In this document: piece by piece, positions 14,320 to 22,258 of the stretch
Layout of the letters: every line of letters starts with the position of its first letter
How positions within the stretch are numbered: the stretch's first letter is position 1
Virus record (IMG/VR): IMGVR_UViG_3300031841_005307
Span: 1-43,499 of that record
DNA length: 43,499 nt
DNA from: a virus
Strand: one strand, 5' to 3'
Translations under genes and position numbers: made by a program
Notes under the pieces: model-generated
Told to the model about the DNA's origin: nothing
The model's input: the letters and a program-made list of their open reading frames with translations, nothing else
Database searches by the model: none

Positions 14320-15597
14320 ATGAATTTAAGAAAAACATTGATAGTAGACACCTCTGTACTACTTTACGATAAAGAATCTATTCACTCTTTTTCGGGAAAT
14401 GACGTAGTGATACCGCTTGTCGTTCTGGATGAACTTGACAGATTTAAAGAAAAACCCGGGCTTCTGGGTGAGAATGCTCGGTACGTAAATCGATTTTTAG
14501 ATTTTCTCAGAGGAATGGGAAGACTTGATCAGGGGATTATGATAGAAGAAGAAGATCAGACTGTAAGAGTTTTGATCACTTCTCCTGATGTTGCTACGGG
14601 ACTTGACGACGAAAGAGGAGACAACCAGATCATAGCCGCAGCTTTAAGCCTCAAGACGGATCAAAATGTGGTCAAGGTTATAACAAAAGACATAAATCTA
14701 AGAGTCAAGTGTGATGCCCTAGGACTCGAAGCTGAAGATTATTACAAAGATCACCTAACTGGTGAAAAAATATATGAAGAATCTAACAGATCAATAGATC
14801 TAACAGATGCTCAAATTAACGATCTATACAGAGACGGATTTATTGAAGCAGAATCAGAATTTGATGAGAATGAATTCATCGTAGCACAGGGTGCCACACA
14901 AGGAAAATCAGCTCTAGTGTTTCACAGAAAAGGAAACCTATGTTCAATACCTGATACTTCGAACGGTTCAACAGACGTTAAACCTCGCAACAAAGAACAG
15001 AAGTTTGCGTGGTTTGTTCTAAACGATGACTCAATACCTCTAGTTTCTCTTACAGGAAGGGCAGGATCAGGTAAAACTTTCTTAACGTTGATGGCAGGGC
15101 TTGACGCACTTCTTTCTGACAGATATGAAAGAATAGTTGTAACTAGAAACATAGAGCCCGTGGGTAGAGATATCGGATTTTTGCCAGGTGATGTCAAAGA
15201 AAAAATGGACCCCTGGCTCTCTCCTTTGATGGATAACTTTAGACATCACTTCAAAGATAAGACATACTTTGAGGCGATGATAGACAAAGGTCAAATAGAG
15301 ATAGCTCCTCTTTCCTTTATAAGAGGAAGAACTTTTAACAATGCTTTTATAATAGTTGATGAAGCTCAAAATGCAAGTATTCATGAACTTAAGACCATCA
15401 TAACTAGAATCGGCGAAGGATCGAAAATAGTTTTGATGGGAGATACAGATCAGATCGACACACCCTATCTAGATAAGAGGTCGAACGGTCTCTCTGTTAC
15501 GATAGACAGGTTTAGATCCAGCGAGCTTTCTGCTCAAGTCTATCTTGAAAGAGGTGAAAGATCAGCTTTGGCAACTTATGCTAGTAAGGTATTGTAA
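14320..15597 (+). CDS. phoH: PhoH-like ATPase with N-terminal PIN domain
   Basis: A 425-residue PIN-PhoH fusion (PhoH2 type). The PIN nuclease fold occupies about 1-140, with acidic residues Asp10, Glu38, Asp101 and Asp124 at the expected sites (LIVDTSVL, LDELD, GDNQIIAAA, ITKDINL). The PhoH ATPase follows with Walker A GRAGSGKT (246-253), Walker B IIVDEAQ (344-350) and MGDTDQID (373-380). PhoH2 proteins unwind and cut RNA as toxin-like enzymes; PhoH is very frequent in marine phages, often discussed with phosphate stress, though its phage role is not settled. The start follows TGGAG. It is the last gene before the structural block. Confidence 0.93.
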   Translation: MNLRKTLIVDTSVLLYDKESIHSFSGNDVVIPLVVLDELDRFKEKPGLLGENARYVNRFLDFLRGMGRLDQGIMIEEEDQTVRVLITSPDVATGLDDERGDNQIIAAALSLKTDQNVVKVITKDINLRVKCDALGLEAEDYYKDHLTGEKIYEESNRSIDLTDAQINDLYRDGFIEAESEFDENEFIVAQGATQGKSALVFHRKGNLCSIPDTSNGSTDVKPRNKEQKFAWFVLNDDSIPLVSLTGRAGSGKTFLTLMAGLDALLSDRYERIVVTRNIEPVGRDIGFLPGDVKEKMDPWLSPLMDNFRHHFKDKTYFEAMIDKGQIEIAPLSFIRGRTFNNAFIIVDEAQNASIHELKTIITRIGEGSKIVLMGDTDQIDTPYLDKRSNGLSVTIDRFRSSELSAQVYLERGERSALATYASKVL

Positions 15598-15604
15598 CAA
15601 GATG

Positions 15605-15613
15605 ATATTTATC
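15605..15613 (+). promoter_or_regulatory. ATATTTATC element before the structural block
   Basis: The nonamer ATATTTATC lies 13 bases before the GTG start of the first structural gene. The same sequence is seen before the tubulin-like and first sulfotransferase genes. Here it is so close to the ribosome-binding site (GGGAGG) that a start of transcription just downstream would leave almost no leader, so promoter status is doubtful. Confidence 0.25.
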
Positions 15614-15626
15614 TGGGAGGTGTGAA

Positions 15627-15980
15627 GTGGCAAAAATAAGATCAAAAATTATAGACAGGAATCGCTTTACCAAGAAGTATCCTCTAATAAGGGCTAAAAA
15701 AGCCAATTCTTTTATTGGTGAAACAGAAATGGAAGTAGAAGTACTTTCAGCAAAGTTTAAAAATGAGTCGACAAAGACGGTCCAGTTTGATGCTCCTTTT
15801 CCAGGAAGCATTGATCAACTTAGAATTCTTTTAAGTCCTAGAGATACAACTGATAATGATTCTGCAATGGTTACATTAGCTGTCGATACCTCAGGTACAA
15901 CAGTCAGTCAAGTAAAAATAGAAGCAAGTGCTCCCTTTACGGGCACGGTTGACATAGTGGTTCTAAGAATTGTCTCATGA
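15627..15980 (+). CDS. Probable virion structural protein (117 aa)
   Basis: A 117-residue protein starting on GTG with GGGAGG upstream. A basic N-terminus (residues 1-27) is followed by a beta-rich domain with two related segments, VQFDAPFPGSIDQLRILL and IEASAPFTGTVDIVVLRI, each ending in a strand; this internal pseudo-repeat suggests a small beta-sandwich. It is coupled by ATGA to the next gene, which also contains an EAPFPG element, so the two probably belong to one structure such as a fibre base or baseplate component. No specific family recognised. Confidence 0.6.
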   Translation: MAKIRSKIIDRNRFTKKYPLIRAKKANSFIGETEMEVEVLSAKFKNESTKTVQFDAPFPGSIDQLRILLSPRDTTDNDSAMVTLAVDTSGTTVSQVKIEASAPFTGTVDIVVLRIVS

Positions 15981-16699
15981 GATTAAGTAGCTTTACACTG
16001 ATATCCGGAAAGGTTTCAAACAAAATTGATCCTCCCGGAGTGACTTCAGCAAACCTCATCTTGCCTAGTCACGTTGATATCCCAGGAGGAGATCTTTCAG
16101 ACATAGTAGGAGCCACGATAACAATTTCAGCCGGAAGTACTTCTAGAACAATAGAATTTACGAATTCTTCTGGAGATGATTCAAAAATAAACGTTAATGA
16201 TATTTCTTCTGGAAATGACTGGCGATCTGATGTGACGGACGCAATTAACGGAACAGATGGTGGCAGCGTAAATGTTACAGCGGCTGTCGGTTTTGGAGAC
16301 ACTGTCAATCTCTCCAGAGATATAGTCGGGGAGAAAATTACAGTTTCTTTTGGAGGTACTTCAACAAGCAAGACTAATTTGGTCATTAGCGAAGTAATGT
16401 ACACTAAATCTTCTCCGAAAGAAGTATCCCTGGGTGTTGCTCAATCAACACTAACAGGCTCTTTTTCAACTCCAGGACTTAGAACCGAAGCTCCTTTTCC
16501 AGGGATTTTTACAACAAGAGTTTTTTCTGACTCAAAAAGCTGTAACTTTGTAAAATTGATTGACAAAGATGGAATAACTTTCTCCGGAGATGGTTTTCAA
16601 ATAACAGGTTCTCTTTCTGCCGAAGGGATTCACAGCCAAGTGAGCGGAACAATGGAGAAAGTCAACGGTGACTTTTTAATAGTAGCGCCAGGAAAATAG
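15977..16699 (+). CDS. Probable virion structural protein (240 aa)
   Basis: A 240-residue Ser/Thr/Gly-rich, beta-strand-rich protein without membrane segments. Near residue 172 it has TEAPFPGIFTTRVF, resembling the APFPG element of the upstream gene. The C-terminal part (about 195-240) holds GDGFQITGSLSAEG, similar in style to the SGSLYAEG segments of the following giant fibre. An ATGA overlap couples it to the previous gene. A role as an adaptor or fibre-associated protein is inferred from content and position. Confidence 0.6.
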   Translation: MRLSSFTLISGKVSNKIDPPGVTSANLILPSHVDIPGGDLSDIVGATITISAGSTSRTIEFTNSSGDDSKINVNDISSGNDWRSDVTDAINGTDGGSVNVTAAVGFGDTVNLSRDIVGEKITVSFGGTSTSKTNLVISEVMYTKSSPKEVSLGVAQSTLTGSFSTPGLRTEAPFPGIFTTRVFSDSKSCNFVKLIDKDGITFSGDGFQITGSLSAEGIHSQVSGTMEKVNGDFLIVAPGK

Positions 16700-16708
16700 G
16701 ATACTAAG

Positions 16709-19700
16709 ATGGCAAAAGATTTTAAAGCAAATCAGATAAGAACTTCAAAAATAGTAATTTCCGGTTCTGAGTCAGGAAAGCCGGCACTTTTAATATACAG
16801 TGCTTCGGACGCTACTAATTTCGCGGGCGGCTACCAGTCGGACATGCTTACTAACGTAGGTTCTGACGTTTATCTATTTGTTTCCGGAAACAATTCTTCT
16901 ATACAGGGAAACGATAGATCTAAGGTCACTCTCTTCGGCGGCGATGTCGTCGTTAGTGGTACTTTCTTTGCGGAGAAGTTCGTTGCCGAGGTTAACACTA
17001 GCGTCAATTCAGATCATTACATAAGTGGAGCCCTGTATCTTCAGGAGAAAGCCTCAGAACCTGATGTAGCTGGAAATCAAGCAGTAGTTTACGTTGCTGA
17101 TGACGGAGGGGTTTCAAAACTCTACTTTAAAAACACCGATGGAGTGACCGAAGTCGGAAGTGGAGGAGGAGGAGGATCAGGAACAGTAACCTCAGGATCT
17201 TTTAATGAGGTTGATAACTCAAACGCAGTTCCAACAACTTTTGTTACAACTTCTTCTCTTTCTCTAGCAGGAGGCTTTGGAATAAGTTACGGAGTTGAAA
17301 ACGCAGGATCTGACGTATTCTTTTTCGCTTCCGGAACAAGTAAGACAAACTATTCAGGGTTAAAAAATGATTCAGTAAGTCACCACTCGAGATCAGTTTT
17401 TGGGGGGGAGCTAGTAGTATCTAGCTCTTTATACGCTGAAGGTGCTTTGGTAGGCTACAAAAACATCATACTGAACAAATTAAATGATCAAAGTTCAGTT
17501 CTAGGTGGTATCGGTAGACTTTCTAACACAGATTCAATTTCGTTTTTTAATTCTGGAAGTGCTTCTTCAGGAGCCACAACCAAAATACAGGGATTTAGTG
17601 ATTCTGGGGGAGATACAATCTTTGACTATATCCATCTAGAAGGCGCAAGCAGAATGAACGCCAAGAGGGCTGATATTCTACCTAGAGATGGAGGTGAATC
17701 AAACTCAGAGTCAATGCGCCCAAGGATGACTTTTCTTTCTGGAGGTGCTCCTGGTTCACCTAACGAGATATCGGCAGCCGATGTTGCTGTGTTTTTCTCT
17801 GGTTCTTCTAACTCTCTGGATGAAGCAACTAGAGGCTCTACTCTCTTTGGTGGTGACGTAGCAACTAGTGGTACACTTAAGATTACAAGAAACGTTGCAC
17901 ACAACAACCAGATCGGATTGATGCTTAATCAAGGCTCGACTGATGCTGGAAATGCCGGATCAATTTCTCAAACTTTTGTTGCAGGTTTTTCAGGATACAG
18001 CACGGGAGACGGATCCGAACTATCCATTCAAAAATACGGACCGAACAATACAGCACAGATGGGAGGTCCTTTTGCTAACTTTATTAATGCTAAATCGGGA
18101 TCGCTTATTCTATCGGTAGGAGGAACTACATCTGAGTACACTGGAAATCAGGCAATAGCTCTTTCTGATAGACACCAATCAAATTTCTTAGTTGCAACAG
18201 GAAGTAAATCATCGGGAACGGGCAGAGTTCTTATTCTTTCTGGAGGTGCTGCTGGTTCTGCTGATGAGCAAACAGGCACAGATGTTAATTTCTTTGTTTC
18301 TGGTTCATCGGGATCTAAAGATTCATCAGTTAGAGGTACTTCAATATTTGGTGGCGATGTCGTAGTTAGCGGTACTTTGTACGACGGATCTGGAAATACA
18401 ATCGGAAGCGGAGGCGGCTCAATCACCGCAGCATCAGGCTCTACTTCAATCGGATCAGTTACTCAAATAGATTTCACAGAAGCTGGAATATTAAACAATA
18501 ACGGCTCCGGAGTTGCAGCCCTTACCGGAACTATAGGAAACCCTGAAGATGGGTCTTACGCTGACGGTTTGTTCACCACGTTCACACCTCAGACGACGAT
18601 TGGTGTTGCAATCGACAAGATCAATGAAGTTCTTAAGTTTCTTGCACCTTCTCCAGCTCCCGGACTAGATAATGTGGACGCTGATGGAGCTCAAGGTACA
18701 ACCGCTCTGCTTTCTTTTGGAACAGGTGTGGTTCCTTCTGGATATACCATTGTTCAGGGAAATATACCTGGAGGAAGCTCTCTTTCTGCGGTTAACATCA
18801 ACCAAAGTTACGGTGTGGTGACAGGATCTTCAGGAGACTTACGACTAGCTATCTACAATTCTTCAACTACGATAACTGGAGATCTCAACTCGGACGTTGC
18901 TGTTTCTGATTACAACTCAGGTGCGATAACAAACCACGTTGCAAAATCTTTTGGGGATGCAGATCAAGGCACACTTACTTTGGAGGTCAACGGATCAGAT
19001 ATCGTTTCTGTTGATCTTACTGATGCTGCCTCTGGAAATGGAGTTCCCGGATCTGGTACGGCAAATCACTACGGTACGTCAGTTCATTCGTCGACTGGTT
19101 TCATACAGCTTTCTCAAACAGGCAGTGCAAGAACCCAAAGCGATACTTCTTTTCCTATATTCCAGCATAGAACTGGTAAGTTTACTATACCAGAAGCTTC
19201 TCAGAGGAAGGGATATAACTACGCAAAAGTCAAGCACACAGTAGGATCTACAACAACTTCTACTAATTTTGTAGAATGGGTATACGACGAAGACGGAACT
19301 GATTCATCTAATCTTATAGGCGCTAATCAGTCAGAATTTTACGTTGATCAACTGGACGGAGGTACCAACAGGTACGATATGTCAGGTGTGAGATATGCAG
19401 TAACAGGATCAGGAGAGCACAGAGTAAGAATAGAGAATTATTACAAGCATGTCTATGCTCAAAACTCTATAACTACTTCTATTTCTAATTGCGGATCTAC
19501 TTCCCCTTCGCCTGGAACTGTTCCATCAATCAACACTGGTCTGGGTGAAGATTTTAATAAGTCTATTCATGTAACATCTTCTTTTGCAACGACGACGACA
19601 CCGATGCTTGGTGCAAGATCTACAGCGACAATATCAGTTGCTCACCCAACGAAAACCGGATTGACGAATGCAGGTTCCGTTAACTCAGGAAGATTCTTAA

Positions 19701-22207
19701 TATATAGTGGAACGTTTTCTTCAACTAACACTTTTGAATCATTTAATCACGAAGACTACAGAATACAGAGCGGTAGTTTTGACTCTCAAACTGATTTTAG
19801 CGGTTCTTATTCTTGGGACTCTACTAAGCACATGACTGCTAGTAATGGAGGCCATAGTGACGGTCTTCAGTTCTACAACGGAGTTCTTATATCGCCACTG
19901 GAGACAATTAACGGAGGAAACTTCAAGAGTGACACAGACCTAGGAAGCTCCGGATATTTCGGTCAAGATAGCACTGGAATAGACTACATTTATAGTAATC
20001 AACCTGACTATTCTTCGGAGTCTGGTTTGAGAACTTTTTACAGAGCAGTTAAAAATGTTTCTTCCGGGCCGGTATCAAACTTTAAGATTCAGCTTAATGC
20101 CGGCACAACTACTATTCCTACGATCGTCGGAGCAGGAGATTCTCTTAACTCAACAAGCATAAGAGTTTTTGCCAAGCTACCGGGAGAGCCAGGATCTGGG
20201 TGGTTGGACCTGGGTAATACATTTACTTTGGGTCAAACAGGAAACAGAGATGGTGGAAGATCCAACCCCGATCTTGATTCAAGTGCTTCGCCTTCGAACT
20301 TCTTTACTTTTGGTACAGGATCTCTGGCTAAAAACGACTACCTCGTAGTCAAAATAGAGGCAGATGCTTCTCTGGAAAGAGATATCGGAGGAATAACTTT
20401 TACTGTTCCAGGAAACTCAAGCGCTTTTCAAGAGGCTCCTGGCCTGGACGCTATAAACTCAGAGGTTTCGGGAGTTGATGCAAAACTTAGCTTCGGTTCT
20501 TCAAAAACTCTGTCTGGATTCACAAACGTGTCAACCTCGGGCGGAGGTTCAGCAACTGATATCAATCAAGAATTTTCGGTTGCTTCTAATAGATACGGAG
20601 TTATCGGAAGCGATGTTTCAATAACAGGCTCTTTAAATCATGATGTAGCAAGCAATGGAAACAACTATCCGGCGGATGCTTTTTCTGCTGATCCGGCATA
20701 CACACAAATAAAAATGGTTCTCAATGGTGTTGATCATCATACCATGGATCTTAGAAATGCATCGACGACGGGTGAAAGCAAAACATCAGACTCAGGTTTT
20801 CTGAATATTTCTGCAGCTGCCAATCCAACCGACAGTGCAGGACTTGTTTCTGACTTTACTAAATGGTACAGAACCGGTGATTTTGGTGTTGGTTCCGATG
20901 ATATGGTTGCTGGACATAACTACGTTAAGATTCAAATATACAACGGAACTACCTGGGTTGATACTAATCTCATAGAATGGGTAAGAGATACAGACTCAAG
21001 CGCTCTTAATATAACAAATTCAGAATTCGGATCTTTTGGAGAGTCAAACGCCCAAGGATTCTATTATCAGTCAGGGGTCAAGTACTTTCAAGATCCAACA
21101 GGTTCATTTAAATCTCAGGTGAATCACGCGTACTCTAGCGTATATTCACCTGACTCTGATGCTGTTTCGATTACTAGCGTCTCTAATTTCAATAACGTCT
21201 CTTTTACTCAAATCACAGGATCCAAAACTGTCCTTGAAGACGCATCTTCTAGACAGATGGCTCTACCGGCGTTGGACACAGGATTATCCGATGTCAACGT
21301 CGGATCTCTTTTCGTCACAGGAACAATAGAGTTTAATCAAAGCACTTCAATACCTGGTACTTCTCCTATTGGAGGAACTTCACACTCTGCTGCAGCTAAA
21401 ATAGATGTTAAGCACCCACTTGATGGAACTCAAGGTTCTGGCAACATATATGTTGGAGGAAACTCTGACAAGAAATTCTTGGTGTTTAGTGCTTCTCTTG
21501 GAAGCACAAACAGATTTACCTCTGAGAGATTTAGCAGAGAAGACTTTAGAATCGTTAGCGGAAATTATACAGCTCAGTCGGACATAATTTCTGGTAACTG
21601 GGATTCTACTCTTAGTATTAACGACTCTGGTAATACAAACTACTACAGCGGGCTACTTGTCTACAACGGAAATCTTGTCTCACCCAAGGATTCAAGATTG
21701 CCTGGCTCCGGAGATTTTAGATCATATTTTGATGTTGGATCTTCCGACTTAATTTCTCCGCTTAGCAATGTAAACTACTCTTCGTTGCCCACTGTTAGTT
21801 CTTCACACAGACACTACTACAGGTCTTTTGAAAATAACACAGTAAACAATGTCTTCAACATAGACGTGACGCTTTTTGGAGATGCAAATATTATAGGTAG
21901 AGCCGGAGCTCTTTCTGGCTCCCTAGGATCCAATGATAACATTTACATCGAAGGAAAGATTCCAGGCAAGACCGGATGGCTCGACCTAGGAAGAGCCACA
22001 GCAGGATCAGGAAACATAACTGATGGTGACGGTGGTCTTAACGGAGATATCGATCAAGTTGTTGACGCAGGAGGAGCTTCTAATAACTTGACATTCAATG
22101 GTCAGACAGTTAACGGAACTGGAACTGGCGCTGAAAAGATAGTTCTTAAGATCACAGCTCACAAAAACTGGACTGGTTACATTTCTAGAATAGACGTAAG
22201 TTACTAA
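16709..22207 (+). CDS. Giant fibre-like structural protein with internal duplication
   Basis: An 1832-residue, Ser/Gly/Thr/Asn-rich protein. The first third repeats a cassette of the form FFVSGS, 10-20 variable residues, FGGDVVVSGTLY (copies near nucleotides 16931, 17396, 17843 and 18344). The remaining two thirds are two homologous modules of about 595 residues each, both opening with APGLD and LSFG and later sharing INQ, EWV, FYNG/VYNG-type and GWLDLG motifs. Length, composition and repeats fit a tail or capsid fibre. A Gly-rich linker (SGGGGGSG, near residue 155) joins parts. No chaperone or peptidase domain is visible at the C-terminus, which ends in ISRIDVSY. Name kept general because the receptor-binding function is inferred. 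Confidence 0.75.
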   Translation: MAKDFKANQIRTSKIVISGSESGKPALLIYSASDATNFAGGYQSDMLTNVGSDVYLFVSGNNSSIQGNDRSKVTLFGGDVVVSGTFFAEKFVAEVNTSVNSDHYISGALYLQEKASEPDVAGNQAVVYVADDGGVSKLYFKNTDGVTEVGSGGGGGSGTVTSGSFNEVDNSNAVPTTFVTTSSLSLAGGFGISYGVENAGSDVFFFASGTSKTNYSGLKNDSVSHHSRSVFGGELVVSSSLYAEGALVGYKNIILNKLNDQSSVLGGIGRLSNTDSISFFNSGSASSGATTKIQGFSDSGGDTIFDYIHLEGASRMNAKRADILPRDGGESNSESMRPRMTFLSGGAPGSPNEISAADVAVFFSGSSNSLDEATRGSTLFGGDVATSGTLKITRNVAHNNQIGLMLNQGSTDAGNAGSISQTFVAGFSGYSTGDGSELSIQKYGPNNTAQMGGPFANFINAKSGSLILSVGGTTSEYTGNQAIALSDRHQSNFLVATGSKSSGTGRVLILSGGAAGSADEQTGTDVNFFVSGSSGSKDSSVRGTSIFGGDVVVSGTLYDGSGNTIGSGGGSITAASGSTSIGSVTQIDFTEAGILNNNGSGVAALTGTIGNPEDGSYADGLFTTFTPQTTIGVAIDKINEVLKFLAPSPAPGLDNVDADGAQGTTALLSFGTGVVPSGYTIVQGNIPGGSSLSAVNINQSYGVVTGSSGDLRLAIYNSSTTITGDLNSDVAVSDYNSGAITNHVAKSFGDADQGTLTLEVNGSDIVSVDLTDAASGNGVPGSGTANHYGTSVHSSTGFIQLSQTGSARTQSDTSFPIFQHRTGKFTIPEASQRKGYNYAKVKHTVGSTTTSTNFVEWVYDEDGTDSSNLIGANQSEFYVDQLDGGTNRYDMSGVRYAVTGSGEHRVRIENYYKHVYAQNSITTSISNCGSTSPSPGTVPSINTGLGEDFNKSIHVTSSFATTTTPMLGARSTATISVAHPTKTGLTNAGSVNSGRFLIYSGTFSSTNTFESFNHEDYRIQSGSFDSQTDFSGSYSWDSTKHMTASNGGHSDGLQFYNGVLISPLETINGGNFKSDTDLGSSGYFGQDSTGIDYIYSNQPDYSSESGLRTFYRAVKNVSSGPVSNFKIQLNAGTTTIPTIVGAGDSLNSTSIRVFAKLPGEPGSGWLDLGNTFTLGQTGNRDGGRSNPDLDSSASPSNFFTFGTGSLAKNDYLVVKIEADASLERDIGGITFTVPGNSSAFQEAPGLDAINSEVSGVDAKLSFGSSKTLSGFTNVSTSGGGSATDINQEFSVASNRYGVIGSDVSITGSLNHDVASNGNNYPADAFSADPAYTQIKMVLNGVDHHTMDLRNASTTGESKTSDSGFLNISAAANPTDSAGLVSDFTKWYRTGDFGVGSDDMVAGHNYVKIQIYNGTTWVDTNLIEWVRDTDSSALNITNSEFGSFGESNAQGFYYQSGVKYFQDPTGSFKSQVNHAYSSVYSPDSDAVSITSVSNFNNVSFTQITGSKTVLEDASSRQMALPALDTGLSDVNVGSLFVTGTIEFNQSTSIPGTSPIGGTSHSAAAKIDVKHPLDGTQGSGNIYVGGNSDKKFLVFSASLGSTNRFTSERFSREDFRIVSGNYTAQSDIISGNWDSTLSINDSGNTNYYSGLLVYNGNLVSPKDSRLPGSGDFRSYFDVGSSDLISPLSNVNYSSLPTVSSSHRHYYRSFENNTVNNVFNIDVTLFGDANIIGRAGALSGSLGSNDNIYIEGKIPGKTGWLDLGRATAGSGNITDGDGGLNGDIDQVVDAGGASNNLTFNGQTVNGTGTGAEKIVLKITAHKNWTGYISRIDVSY
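18645..20430 (+). repeat. Fibre module copy 1 (about 595 residues)
   Basis: First of two tandem homologous modules inside the 1832-residue protein. It starts at APGLDNVDADG and ends at GGITFTV. Landmarks shared with copy 2, in order: LSFG, INQ, SITGSLN/TITGDLN, FVEWVYD/LIEWVRD, the SGVRY/SGVKY element, FLIYS/FLVFS, EDYRI/EDFRI and GWLDLG. Confidence 0.7.
20431..22207 (+). repeat. Fibre module copy 2 (about 590 residues)
   Basis: Second homologous module, from APGLDAINSEV to the C-terminus. It is nearly the same length as copy 1 and keeps the order of landmarks, but amino-acid identity is clearly partial, so the duplication is old or the copies have evolved under diversifying pressure. Confidence 0.7.
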
Positions 22208-22258
22208 TCATCTTTGAGATGTTGAATACTTATTCGAAGAGGATCAAGGACTGTCTAG

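Noticed and set aside
22209-22221. CATCT-TTG-AGATG hairpin as a terminator
   Set aside because: The stem is only five base pairs and no T-run follows.
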